A DNA stretch of 64,000 bases from Bacteroides sp. MSB163 (GTDB lineage: Bacteria > Bacteroidota > Bacteroidia > Bacteroidales > Bacteroidaceae): the NCBI RefSeq assembly GCF_036416795.1, contig NZ_CP143867.1, forward strand, positions 496,001-560,000. The letters are read 5' to 3'. The notes under the pieces were generated by a model. It did not search any database. It saw only the letters and a program-made list of their open reading frames with translations, and was not told where the DNA came from. Below are positions 41,569-52,170 of the stretch, one piece after another. Position 1 is the stretch's first letter. Each line of letters begins with the position of its first letter. A program made the position numbers and the translations under genes.

Positions 41569-43272
41569 TTATTCCATAGAAGGCACTTCTTCACGAGTAA
41601 TCACATAACTCTGTCCCATAACATCCTTCCACCAGGCTTCATCGGCATGTACTATCGGGGTTCCATCTTCTTCCTCACCATCATACCAAGGCATAAACCA
41701 AGACCAGCGTGCACCGGCAGCCCATTGCTCGGAGATTTTACCTACCGAACCACACTCACTCAGCGTAATCATCTTGTTGCCGTATGTAGCCGAAATAGCC
41801 ACATATCGCGATGCGCAAGTTTCCACATCCTTCGAGTAGATATCACTTCCGATAATATCCACATACTGGTCGCCCGGGTACCAATCTTCATCACCGGTTT
41901 CAGCGGTCCATACCCAGATGAGGTTGTCCAATCCCTGCGCCTTGAAGTAATCGAACATAGCAATCCAGATGGCCTTGAAGCTAGCAGCGTCTTTTCCCCA
42001 CCAGAACCACTTGCCCGCCGCTTCATGAAGCGGACGCCACAGTACAGGTATGCCGGCTTCTTTTAGCAGTTTCAGATAACCTGCCACACTGGCAAGGTCT
42101 TGCACAAAAAATTTATTTTCCCAAGTACCTTCTATCAAGGCATTGGATGCATCAAAGTTGGTTTCATCTTTATAGAAAGCATATCCGGTTCCAAGGTCAG
42201 GAACGCCAGTGATACCTTCGCCTTCCAGATAGATGCCAGTAGCCACGTAGTGGTGACCGCCTACAATCAAGCCGTTTTCCTTCAGTACCGTAAGGATGTC
42301 CTCGGTAATGGGCATGGTGAAATCACCCGTAATGTCGAAGTATTCGTATTCGGGAGTGATTCCTGCCCATGTGCTTCCATGCTTAAAGGCAGCTTGTGCA
42401 CCCTCTTCTACATCTTTCACAGCCACACGCACCACGTCACCCACTTTGGCAATGGCAAAGATAGCTTTGGCGGCATCATTATTCAGTTGCACAGATTGAC
42501 TCCAGTCGGCAGGCATATCCTGTTCGCCGCTCCATAATGTGATGTAGTCGGCAGGAGCTTCCTTGGGCACGTTCCAGTGCCACATACACGACACGATACC
42601 ATTTTTGTCCGCCCATTCCTTTACGGGAGTGATGTCGCCATAGTTTATCCAGTTGGCACCTGCCACCGACCATGCCAGATGACCATAGTCGAAGGTATTG
42701 ATGGCAGGATATTTGCCCGTCCATTGATAGACGCGTTCGGACATGTCTGTATTCCACGACTCTTTGGCCATCATGCCTGAGAGCGATTTGGTTTCGTAGT
42801 TGGCAAGCAGATAGTCATAGAGCTTCATAGCTTTGGCCGAAGTAGCCATTACCGGTGTCTTATCCAAAGCAACGGTAGTAAACTGAAGAGACACTGCCGG
42901 AGCAGGCACCTTGTTCGGGCCTAACACCACGCCCTCGGGAATGGAAAGCGTACATAAGGTTTCGCGTCCGGGTACTTCTACATTCAGTGTCAGTACATTG
43001 CTCGACCCATACACGTCAGCACTAATCAGTGTACCACCCGTAAACGAAATCTTTTCCAAATCTTTCGTAGCAAAAAACACGTTCTTGTCATACTTCACCT
43101 CAATGGTGATTTCGCCCCTCTTTACCTTGGCGGCATTCGCCTCCGGAGTGGTGGACACCAGTACTGGTGCCTCCACTTCGGGAATGATATATTTCGCATC
43201 GGTATCGGTGCAGGCTACAAGTCCGAAAGTTGCTGCCGCAAACAGGGCAGCACATATCTTATTCATTTTCAT
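41569..43272 (-). CDS. GH26 beta-mannanase with Ig-like domain and inserted binding module
   Basis: A 567-aa lipoprotein (lipobox GLVAC, Cys21). An Ig-like domain (about 36-134, VLVSTTPEANAAKVKRGEIT) is followed by a GH26 catalytic domain (about 140-560). The catalytic pair is E417 in LWRPLHEAAGKWFWWG and E506 in ITLSECGSV. Residues about 244-352 interrupt the barrel between MWHWNVP and FDASNALIEGTWENK, where other GH26 enzymes run straight on. This insert (LWSGEQDMPADWSQS, VGDVVRVAV, GSTWAGI, ENGLIVGGHHY) matches the two C-terminal modules of the neighbouring glycan-binding protein at 43353-45668. It is the last gene of the SusC operon and probably a surface endo-mannanase with a built-in binding module. 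Confidence 0.92.
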   Translation of the reverse strand: MKMNKICAALFAAATFGLVACTDTDAKYIIPEVEAPVLVSTTPEANAAKVKRGEITIEVKYDKNVFFATKDLEKISFTGGTLISADVYGSSNVLTLNVEVPGRETLCTLSIPEGVVLGPNKVPAPAVSLQFTTVALDKTPVMATSAKAMKLYDYLLANYETKSLSGMMAKESWNTDMSERVYQWTGKYPAINTFDYGHLAWSVAGANWINYGDITPVKEWADKNGIVSCMWHWNVPKEAPADYITLWSGEQDMPADWSQSVQLNNDAAKAIFAIAKVGDVVRVAVKDVEEGAQAAFKHGSTWAGITPEYEYFDITGDFTMPITEDILTVLKENGLIVGGHHYVATGIYLEGEGITGVPDLGTGYAFYKDETNFDASNALIEGTWENKFFVQDLASVAGYLKLLKEAGIPVLWRPLHEAAGKWFWWGKDAASFKAIWIAMFDYFKAQGLDNLIWVWTAETGDEDWYPGDQYVDIIGSDIYSKDVETCASRYVAISATYGNKMITLSECGSVGKISEQWAAGARWSWFMPWYDGEEEDGTPIVHADEAWWKDVMGQSYVITREEVPSME

Positions 43273-43352
43273 AATCTACTACATTTTTATGTTTGAGAGA
43301 GGAAGAGGGGTATCAGAAAGAGACATCTTTTCCTCCCTTTAAGAATTGCATT

Positions 43353-45668
43353 CTATTCAATGGTAACTTTTGTAAGTGTACAACCCGTACCTTGCACAAT
43401 AAAACTATATCCCCAGTCTATAAGAGTCGTCAATTTGGTAGCCAAGTCATCATCTACAGAAATAGCAATCACTCCACTGGCATCGGGTACCAGTTCCGCG
43501 CCATCAAACAAACCACCCCAATGACCATCGAACAATTTCACTTTACTGTCAGCATCATACACATCGAAATAGAGCCTCAACGTCATACCTGCCTTCAGTC
43601 CGGCATCTACAAACATGGTGTTAGGTTTCATCTCATGATTCACTGACCAAGCTGCCATATCAAGGCTACCTTTCCACACAGCAGTTTCCAAGCTGATATG
43701 TTCTGTTAAGGTAATCTTGCCAATGATGTAATTGCAACCGGTCATAACCAGCCCACCATTATTAACCAATTCATCAATCATTTCCTGAGTCAACGTAAGC
43801 GTATAGCTTTTAGCACCGGCTTCAAGTGAAATATCTCCACCACTGCCAGGCAATGCAGCCCAAGACCCATTGCCAAAACGGATTTTCCAATAATCAGCAG
43901 TCTCATATTCAGCAAAATGAACTGTTAAGTCTGTTCCGGCAGTCACCGTAGACCAGTCATAGCCACCCCAGGACAGGTCGGACATGCCTCCCCAAGAACC
44001 TACATCACCAATACCCGTCCAGATGACGGTTGTAATCTCAGTCGCCGGAACGAAATCAATGCTATAATCAATCGTGCCGTTAGAAGAAATCAATGTTACC
44101 TTAGTCCCTTTACCAGCTGCCTGCGGAATACTTATATAGAGTTTATCACCGTTGATGATATACTGAACATTCTGGCTATTTACCTGAACACCTGTCAGTT
44201 TATCACCATTTGCGACCCCAATCTCGAATATCTCGCCACCTTTCAACTCCGTTTCTTCACCCGGCAATACAGGGATGTAGCAGAACTCGGGAGCATTAAT
44301 AGTAAGTTTTCCCGTTTCAACACTCTCTCCATTTGCCATCACCAATGTCAATACACCGGATTCCGTGCCCATAGTAGGCATCTCTACAGTCAGTTCTGTT
44401 GTAGAAACGGGGGTTACTTCCACTTCGGCACCACCGGTATAGACCACCTTAGCTACCAAGTCAAGATTCTTACCTTGAATAGTTACATCACCACCCAAAG
44501 AAACGGCATCATTGGCAAATGACATGAATTCCGGTTTCAGAGTAGCAATAGTCACCGGTACGGAAGTACCACTTGCCGTGTTCAGCAGCAACTCACCACT
44601 GATGGCAGCAGCAGGCATCGCTACTTTCACTTCGGTAGCACTCTTCGAAGCAGGCTCTACAGCCTCTTCCATACCCGGGAAAGTAATGGTAGTCACCAGT
44701 TCCATATTGACACCCGTCAATGTAATCACATCACCGCCGCGCAATCCGTCAGCCGGAGTTGCTACTACCTTTTCAGGCAGTGCCATGCCAATGTTGGCAA
44801 TAGCTACTTCCACACCCGAAGCGGGAATCATCACAACAGCTCCATCCGTTGCATTTTCAGGTAATATAAATGTGATGGTTTCTTCACCTCCTTCAGATTT
44901 ATCGTATGCAAATTCCACTTCTTCACCATTTGGCATCTTCACCGTATTTACCAAATCAAGGTCTTTACCTTTCACTACAATTTCATCACCCGGTTTCTTT
45001 GCAGTCAGGTCAAGCGGGGCTTCCACAGAAGGCAGAATAATAACAAGCCCCTTCACATGGATCAGGTTACGCAAAGCATCGGGATCATCGGAAGAAGCAT
45101 CAGCCAAAGTCACGTCACCTGTCTTTGCTTCCATTGGAACTTTCACCTGAATTTCCTGGCGTGAGTGTGCGATGAAATCAGCCTCACCTACCGGTAACTC
45201 TTCAAAAAAGATTACTTCTTTAATAAGATTCAGATATTCACCCTTGATGGTGAGTACATCGCCAGGTTTCACCGGATTAGGTGTAATCGTCTCCACACCG
45301 ATAGGCTCGGTATAAGTAATCTTAGTCTTTGTAGTAATCTCTCCCGTAGGTGTTTTCAGAGTAACATACCCTACTTCAGCCGTTTGAGGAACGGTTACAC
45401 GTATCTCATTCGCACTGATTACTTCTATATCAGTAATCTCCCCGCATCCGGGAATAGATACAGATTGTATCTTATCCATTCCGCTACCCAGGAAGCGGAG
45501 TACACCGCCACGGGCTACAGGACTGGGACCAAACACATTCAAGCTGATACCACCTTTATATTGATTAGTATCTTCTTCATCTCCATCATCGCAGGCCGAA
45601 AATGACAAGCAACCCAAGAGTATGAGGCACATCATCCAAAGTGCCGAAAGTTTATATGTCTTGTTCAT
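43353..45668 (-). CDS. Surface glycan-binding lipoprotein with IPT/TIG repeats and two C-terminal modules
   Basis: A 771-aa lipoprotein (lipobox LGCLSFSAC). Residues about 38-540 are around six IPT/TIG-type Ig repeats, each with a phrase such as PGDVLTIKGEYLNLIKEV or GGDVITLTGVNMELVTTI, which act as a spacer off the cell surface. Two related beta-sandwich modules follow, about 543-661 (VIWTGIGDVGSWGG, LVNNGGLVMTGCNY) and 662-771 (AVWKGSLDMAAWSV, DGHWGGLF). The same module type is inserted in the adjacent GH26. The position after SusD and another binding protein is typical of PUL glycan-binding proteins. Mannan is the likely ligand from context. Confidence 0.88.
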   Translation of the reverse strand: MNKTYKLSALWMMCLILLGCLSFSACDDGDEEDTNQYKGGISLNVFGPSPVARGGVLRFLGSGMDKIQSVSIPGCGEITDIEVISANEIRVTVPQTAEVGYVTLKTPTGEITTKTKITYTEPIGVETITPNPVKPGDVLTIKGEYLNLIKEVIFFEELPVGEADFIAHSRQEIQVKVPMEAKTGDVTLADASSDDPDALRNLIHVKGLVIILPSVEAPLDLTAKKPGDEIVVKGKDLDLVNTVKMPNGEEVEFAYDKSEGGEETITFILPENATDGAVVMIPASGVEVAIANIGMALPEKVVATPADGLRGGDVITLTGVNMELVTTITFPGMEEAVEPASKSATEVKVAMPAAAISGELLLNTASGTSVPVTIATLKPEFMSFANDAVSLGGDVTIQGKNLDLVAKVVYTGGAEVEVTPVSTTELTVEMPTMGTESGVLTLVMANGESVETGKLTINAPEFCYIPVLPGEETELKGGEIFEIGVANGDKLTGVQVNSQNVQYIINGDKLYISIPQAAGKGTKVTLISSNGTIDYSIDFVPATEITTVIWTGIGDVGSWGGMSDLSWGGYDWSTVTAGTDLTVHFAEYETADYWKIRFGNGSWAALPGSGGDISLEAGAKSYTLTLTQEMIDELVNNGGLVMTGCNYIIGKITLTEHISLETAVWKGSLDMAAWSVNHEMKPNTMFVDAGLKAGMTLRLYFDVYDADSKVKLFDGHWGGLFDGAELVPDASGVIAISVDDDLATKLTTLIDWGYSFIVQGTGCTLTKVTIE

Positions 45669-45688
45669 ATCTATAGTATCTTTAAAGG

Positions 45689-47038
45689 TTATTTATTGGG
45701 AACCGCACGGATATTATCAAGCTTGATAATCGGCGTACACTCTGTTCCATTCACTCCTCCGCCTACAACGAAGAATGTCAGACTGGCAAAATCTCCCGGT
45801 GAACTGGGAACACTTTCAGCCGCTGCACCTAAACGGTCGAGAGTAAAGTTGGAAATAGGTACGGTTACAGTTACCCATTTATCACCGGTATCGTAAGAGC
45901 CGGTATCCATCCAAGGGCGGTACAACGCACGACCATATGCCCCTAAACCATCTTCTCCATTAAAGACCTTGGCATTGGCTCCTGCAACAACCCCGTCAAA
46001 TCCTTCTATAGGATTACCACTCAGCGTCACCTTGTCATAACCTGCAAAACAAATCTGCATAGCACCCGCACTCCACGGATTAGACGTAGGAATATACATC
46101 TCGAACTTCAAGGCCATATTAGCAAAATCTGTAAAATCTACCAGATTATGCAATGCAATACCATCACCCGATGTCACATTCTGCGGACTATCCCACGAAC
46201 CACACCAATATTCGAATGCAAATACACCGTCGTTCCAACCACCGTCCACACTCATTTTTGATGTACCGTCACCCAACTGGACAAAGTTGCCCGTAAGTGA
46301 GGTTTCATCCGTCTTGATTTCTCTTTCGTGCCAACCGTGATTACCCAAACCAGTCTTTCCGTCAAAGTCGAACATAAGGCCACGCGAATCAAGATAGTGG
46401 AACGTAGAAGTGCTTTCACCATAAATAGACGCTACACGAATAGAACCCTCTGTATCACATTCGGGCATTCTGAAAGTGATAGTACTATTAGTGAGCTTTG
46501 TAAACGTAGTAAGTTGCTTTCCATCAGGAAGAGTTACAGTAAGCGGCACATTAGGATCATCAATGAAGTAATTTCCATAAAGAGTCACTTCACTTCCGGC
46601 AGTAGCGTATTCACATGACATAGAAGCTATCATTGGCTTGGGAACGATCACATGGAAAGCATATTCTACCGTATCCTGCGCGGCAGTCACCATATAAATT
46701 TTGTCACTCACTTCTTCAGGTATATTGTCAGGTATCTGTACAATCATAGTATGAGATGTGATATAACTGGTATTCAACTGTGCCTTTTGATCATTAAAAT
46801 AGAGTTCCTTGATACTTGTAAGGTTATCACCCACCAGGCAAATAACAGATTTCAGACTTGCCTCCACAATAAGCGAATCCGACTGTGCCAAATAAGGCAT
46901 ACGTATATAACTCACCTGGGGCAGACCACCGGTAAGCTCAAACTTATCAGGCTGGTCCTCACATGAAGTAAACATTCCCGCAATCAGCAGCAGACTTACT
47001 ACCAACCCTTTGAAATATATATTCATTTTCATATTCAT
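45689..47038 (-). CDS. Surface glycan-binding lipoprotein (SusE/F position)
   Basis: A 449-aa lipoprotein (lipobox GMFTSC followed by EDQPDKFE). It has Ig/IPT-type domains at about 38-215 and a C-terminal beta-sandwich (about 225-445), with FDFDGKTGLGNHGWHE, aromatic stretches (VFAFEYWCGSWDSP) and a final LDNIRAVPN. This is the usual layout of glycan-binding proteins encoded right after SusD. It has no hydrolase motif. It lies 14 bases after susD and 20 before the next binding protein. Confidence 0.88.
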   Translation of the reverse strand: MNMKMNIYFKGLVVSLLLIAGMFTSCEDQPDKFELTGGLPQVSYIRMPYLAQSDSLIVEASLKSVICLVGDNLTSIKELYFNDQKAQLNTSYITSHTMIVQIPDNIPEEVSDKIYMVTAAQDTVEYAFHVIVPKPMIASMSCEYATAGSEVTLYGNYFIDDPNVPLTVTLPDGKQLTTFTKLTNSTITFRMPECDTEGSIRVASIYGESTSTFHYLDSRGLMFDFDGKTGLGNHGWHEREIKTDETSLTGNFVQLGDGTSKMSVDGGWNDGVFAFEYWCGSWDSPQNVTSGDGIALHNLVDFTDFANMALKFEMYIPTSNPWSAGAMQICFAGYDKVTLSGNPIEGFDGVVAGANAKVFNGEDGLGAYGRALYRPWMDTGSYDTGDKWVTVTVPISNFTLDRLGAAAESVPSSPGDFASLTFFVVGGGVNGTECTPIIKLDNIRAVPNK

Positions 47039-47052
47039 TACTGTTTAACTGA

Positions 47053-48783
47053 TTAATAAACAAACTCCGTTCTTACATCCACGTGTTGAGCCTCATCCAG
47101 CAAATGGGGATTATACACCACATCTTCGTCAGGAAGGGGGAGTTTGAAAATAGATGCCGTCACATTAGGTTTCGGAGTATTAGTCTCATAGTACATGGTA
47201 GATTCATCTACGTTCCATACATTGTTCATCTTATATTCTTTATAGAGATCGGGTAATCCATAGTAACCGTTACGGCGTTGCGCTTTAATGATATCCATTG
47301 CTTTATTTACATCGTAATAAGACATACGAACAAGGTCGAACCAATAGTCACCTTCAAAGGCCATTTCTAAACGACGTTCCTTCAAAACCTGGTCAAGAGT
47401 GATACTGGAAGGTCTTTCGTAAGCAGATACAGCACGCTGGCGAACTTTATAAAAAGCGTCAATGGCACTTGCATCCGTAGTAGAATTGTTGTTACCGATT
47501 ACAGCCTCGGCATAAACCAGATATATATCCGCCAGACGGAGCACATGAGTACTCAACGAGCTGCATTGTTGTCCCGGACTGATACCGAACGTCTTGATAT
47601 GGTCGTTTGTATTTCCATAAAGATGCTTAGCGATATTGGCACCGGTGCCCGACTGCAAACCGTCATTAGAACCGGGTGCATATTCCTTATCATAAAGAAA
47701 ATCCAGATAATTGAATCCTCCCTTGTCCTGCCACCAATAACTATACTTATCACCAGCCATCATCATTGTGGCTTTGCGGCGGGCATCACTCTGGTTCCGC
47801 TGAGTAGGATTATCAAGCGGAGAAACACTGAACGCATCCTGCAAGTCAACAGAAGGTGCAGTCCAATCACCCCAACAATTATAAGTTTCAAAGCCCTTCA
47901 TGGCAAGTTCCGAAGTCAGACAGTTTCCACAGGTATAATTATTTTGTTCAGCAGTCCAGCGCCAGCCAAACAAACTCTCATCACAAAAATCATTTTCTCC
48001 TTTGAAAATATCCTCATAATTAGCCATCAGCTGTTTACCTGAATTATTGATGACATCTTTAGCATAACTGGCAGCCTTAGCCAGGTCATCTGCATCCCGT
48101 TGTCCGTTTCCGTTGGCGTTGATTCCGGATTTTGTCAGGTAAACTTTGGCCAGCAATCCTTTGGCAGCCCATCGGTCTATACGCCCAGCTTGATTTTCCT
48201 CCGGCAGTAATTCAATGGCCTTTTCCAAGGTCATAATGATATATTCATAAATGTCGGCAGCTTTCACTTTATATTTTTCATTGTAGTTGCCTGCCGCTAT
48301 TTCCGAACTGTTATCATGAACGATTGGCACTTCACCGAAAATACGTACCAGATAAAAATAAGCCATCGCCTTCCAGGCCAGACATTCGCCCATAGCGGTA
48401 TTCTTCACACTTTCAGAAGCATTGGCCGTTTTCAATCGGTTATAAATGGTATTGGCCTGCGCATTGACAGCCCACAATGAGTTAGATGTACTTTTCATAT
48501 CTTCGTCACTGCCGTTTACCGTAAAATTGGCATAAGGGCTTCCTCCCAAAAGCAAGTTACCCGACAAAGCCTCAGGAATTTTATAATATCCACGACTCAA
48601 AAAATCGTACCACGGTGAATTGTAAAGTGTATTGACACTTACTTTGGTCTGGGCATCATTCTGGAAATAGTTGCCATCGTTGTAACTATCCTCATTGGGT
48701 CTGTCAAGGAAATCCTCGCACGATACGAAGGATAATCCCAGTATCGCTCCCATTGCTATATATTTAAGTTTTGATACTTTCAT
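47053..48783 (-). CDS. SusD/RagB-family mannan-binding lipoprotein
   Basis: A 576-aa SusD homologue with a lipobox (LSFVSC) followed by EDFLDRPNEDSYNDGNYF. The helical middle contains AWKAMAYFYLVRIFGEVPIV, and the C-terminal motif is VLKERRLEMAFEGDYWFDLVRM. It is full length and follows the interrupted susC after 20 bases. It would cap the SusC barrel and bind manno-oligosaccharides. Because the partner SusC has a premature stop, its import role in this genome is uncertain. Confidence 0.94.
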   Translation of the reverse strand: MKVSKLKYIAMGAILGLSFVSCEDFLDRPNEDSYNDGNYFQNDAQTKVSVNTLYNSPWYDFLSRGYYKIPEALSGNLLLGGSPYANFTVNGSDEDMKSTSNSLWAVNAQANTIYNRLKTANASESVKNTAMGECLAWKAMAYFYLVRIFGEVPIVHDNSSEIAAGNYNEKYKVKAADIYEYIIMTLEKAIELLPEENQAGRIDRWAAKGLLAKVYLTKSGINANGNGQRDADDLAKAASYAKDVINNSGKQLMANYEDIFKGENDFCDESLFGWRWTAEQNNYTCGNCLTSELAMKGFETYNCWGDWTAPSVDLQDAFSVSPLDNPTQRNQSDARRKATMMMAGDKYSYWWQDKGGFNYLDFLYDKEYAPGSNDGLQSGTGANIAKHLYGNTNDHIKTFGISPGQQCSSLSTHVLRLADIYLVYAEAVIGNNNSTTDASAIDAFYKVRQRAVSAYERPSSITLDQVLKERRLEMAFEGDYWFDLVRMSYYDVNKAMDIIKAQRRNGYYGLPDLYKEYKMNNVWNVDESTMYYETNTPKPNVTASIFKLPLPDEDVVYNPHLLDEAQHVDVRTEFVY

Positions 48784-48803
48784 GTGTTATTCTATTTAAA
48801 CGG

Positions 48804-51800
48804 TTAAAAAGAGAGATTCAAACCAAAGGAATAAGTAGTAGGTGAAGGATAACGTCCAAAGTCCACACCATATACATTCGGCGACATTGTACTGACACCT
48901 ATCTCGGGGTCATAGCCGTCATAGCCTGTAATGGTCAGCAGATTCTGAATGTTACAGTAAACACGCAGATTCTCTACACCGCACTTGCTCATCCACTTTT
49001 TAGGGAATGTATAACCCAACGAAATATTCTTCAGACGAATGTAAGAACCGTCTTCCACATAACGGTCACTGATACGGTCGTTATCGTTAGGATCACCGAT
49101 AATAGCACGCGGTAAAGAAGCATTCGGATTGGCTACACGTACATTCTCCACATGATTGTACCACTTCGTACCGTCGGTATATACAATGGAAGGATCAATC
49201 GGTTCCAATTGGGCACGTTTCAAAACATCAGCATGTTGATTGGCCCAAGGAGAACTCATGGTAGTCAGATTGCGTTTAGTAAGATTCATCACTTTATTGC
49301 CATAACTTCCGTTGATAAAAATACTCAGGTCGAAGCCTTTATAGCGGAACGTATTGTTCCACCCGAATGTGAACTTAGGCATGGGTGAACCGATATTGGT
49401 ACGGTCATTCTCGTTTATCACACCATCACCATTCAGGTCTTTGTATTTAATATCACCCACATATACAGTATTAGCACCATCAAACACTCCATTTGCCGGA
49501 TATTTCACAGGTTTGGGTGAGGTTTGCAAATCGGCAAGATCCTGATAAATACCATCTGTCACATATCCATAAAAAGAGTAGAGGCTTTCGCCTGTATCAG
49601 AAAGGCTTACCAATGTACTTCCCCATTGCGCATAACCCATAATGGCCGAACTGGCTGTACCGTTCAAGGCTATCAACTTATTCTTATTCCAAGAGATCTG
49701 GAATTCCGAGTCCCACTGGAAATCGCCAACCAACGGGTGAGTATTCAGCGTCAGCTCTAATCCGGTATTACGGATGTGTCCGTAGTTACCCATCGGTGCT
49801 CGCAGTTTAGAGTTATCATTGCCCGAGGTACCCATGTAAGTAGGCATCTGCAAATCCATCAGCATATCCTTGGATTCCTTTTGATACCAATCGAGAGTTA
49901 CATTAATTCTATCATTAAGGAAACCGAGGTCAAGTCCCAGATTTATCTGTTCTTGTTTCTCCCATTTCACATCCAGATTAGGAATATTCTGCGGACGGTA
50001 ACCAGCTCCAAGCGAGGTATACACCTGTTGCATATTCACACCCCACACATAAGAATTAATACTGGAATTACCTGTCTGTCCCCAACCGGCACGGAATTTA
50101 CCATTGCTGATCCATTTAATATTCTTCATGAACTTCTCATTAGTAAAGCGCCAGGACAGAGCGAAAGAGTGAAATCCTGCCCAACGATTGTTTGGACCAA
50201 AGTTTGAGGAACCGTCGTAGCGATAAGTATAGGTAGCATTGTAACGGTTGTCATAGCTATAGGTCCAGCGGGTAAAGAACGAAGCCATGGAACTGCTGCC
50301 AAAACCAGCACCGATGGTCGGAGTATTGGTACCCAGCATCGGGTTATGTACAGCGTCGGAAGGCAGATTGGAATTAGCGACTTTAGTATAGTCATATTTA
50401 CTTTCCCAGCATTCCTGACCTACCATTGCACTTACAGAATGCTTCTCAGCAAACGTATTATTATAAGTCACGTAGTTCTTCAACTGCCAGAAAGTATTGT
50501 TATTTTTCTGAATGCTACTTTCATTAGCTTCTTTCCAGTTAGGCAAATCTATAGCGTTGTTATACACTTCTGCCTTACTGTAACCAATATCATAACCCAG
50601 TTCCGCATGCCATGTCAAATTTTTGACTGGTGTAAGTTCTGCGTAAATATTACCAGAAAGCTTCTTGCGATTCAACATATTGTTGTGCTCCATAGCCTTG
50701 GCAATAGGGTTATGAATGCTGTAATTCTCGCGGGCAAAAGAGGCATAGTTTCCATCAATGTCATAAATAGGAGCCTCAGGTAAAGAAGTCAGAGCGAAAC
50801 CGACAATACCTTCGGCACCATCAGCCAACTTTATGTCATCATTCGAATCAGCAAACGTAGCACTCAAGCCCAACTTCAGCCATTTCTTCAACTGCGCATC
50901 TAAATTTACGCGCAACGACAAACGATTGAAATCAGAACCGATGATAGTACCTTCCTGATCCATATAACCGGCCGATACATAGTACTGGATTTTCTCTGTA
51001 CCACCTTGTGCTGATACTTGATGTTGCTGTTGGAAAGCTGTTTAAAAAATGGCATCCTGCCAGTTGGTACCTACTCCCAACAGAGAAACATCACTATAAT
51101 AAGGATCTTCTTTCACACCACCGAAGCCCGAAGCCACAAAATCATTATAATAGCCTCCAAAGCCCCGGAGATTGAGCATATCCAAACGTTTGGTTTGACG
51201 ACTTACAGCCATCATACCATCATAAGAGAACTTGGCTTCACCAGCTCTACCTCTCTTAGTAGTAATTAGAACCACACCGTTCGCACCTTGTGCACCATAG
51301 ATAGCTGTAGCAGAAGCATCTTTCAGAATCTCCATACTTAAGATGTCAGCGGGGTTAATGGTTGACAATGGGGAAATAGTGGACGTAGTACCATTGTCCA
51401 GCGCATCACCAAAGCCTAAAGAAGAACCGCTTGTACTTCCACCTTGCACAATCACGCCATCTATCACATAAAGTGGTTCGGCATTAGAATTGATTGTGGC
51501 CTGTCCGCGTACACGAATAGAGGAAGCTGAACCTGGAGCACCCGAAGTCTGCACTGCCGTCACACCGGCTGCACGTCCCTGCAAAGACTGGTCAAGATTC
51601 GTAATAATCGAGCCTTTAATTTTATCTTCACCCATAGATACCGACGCACCTGAAAGGTCACTCTTTTTCATTGTACCATAGCCTACAACGACCACTTCAT
51701 CCAGAAGTTCCGAGTCTTCTTTCATTACCACATTCACAACTTTTTGTCCCGGCTTCAAGGTAATTTCCTGCTGCTTATATCCAATACAGGAAATTACCAG

Positions 51801-52007
51801 CACGTCTTTACCGGTCGGAACACTCACACTAAATTTCCCATTTACGTCCGCTATAGAACCGGTACCGGTTCCTTTTACCAGAACATTGGCGCCAATCAGA
51901 GGAGAACCATCCGTACCGTCAGTAATTGTACCGGTAACTGTGGTCTGTTGGGCCATCACATGACAGCTCAGGAAGAGCGTCATCAGAAACAACATAAAGT
52001 TCTTCAT
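48804..52007 (-). pseudogene. SusC/RagA TonB-dependent transporter interrupted by an in-frame stop
   Basis: A SusC homologue of 1067 codons with one in-frame TAA at 51042-51044. Codons 1-321 (52007 to 51045) encode the signal peptide, the carboxypeptidase-like domain, the VVVVGYGTMKKSDLSG box and the plug. After the stop the same frame continues TAFQQQHQVSAQGG and runs to 48804 through the whole barrel (open from an ATG at 50963). Related SusC proteins read IFQTAFQQQHQ here, so a CAA glutamine codon has become TAA by one base change (plus-strand position 51044, G to A). Without suppression no complete transporter is made. A sequencing error or strain-specific mutation are the alternatives. 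Everything else in the gene looks intact, so the change is recent. Confidence 0.9.
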
Positions 52008-52048
52008 ACTATAATTATTAGATTTAATATGTCACAAATCTTTCACGA

Positions 52049-52079
52049 CAAAGGTAGATGATATCAGTAACGCAAACAA
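52049..52079 (-). promoter_or_regulatory. Promoter of the mannan SusC operon
   Basis: On the minus strand TTG (52077-52079), 20 bases, then TACCTTTG (52049-52056): an exact Bacteroides -33/-7 pair, 41 bases before the susC start. It separates the SusC operon from the GH5 genes upstream. Confidence 0.7.
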
Positions 52080-52170
52080 GTACAATTTTATCTGGAACTA
52101 ATACTATATTTACAAAATAACAGTATCAGCCCCATACCCTTGCTTTAATGCCTGAATTGATTATATGATT

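Noticed and set aside
50126..50963. Treating the downstream half of the mannan SusC (from ATG 50963) as a separate gene
   Set aside because: It is in the same frame as the upstream half, lacks a signal peptide and plug, and continues the SusC homology across the TAA codon.
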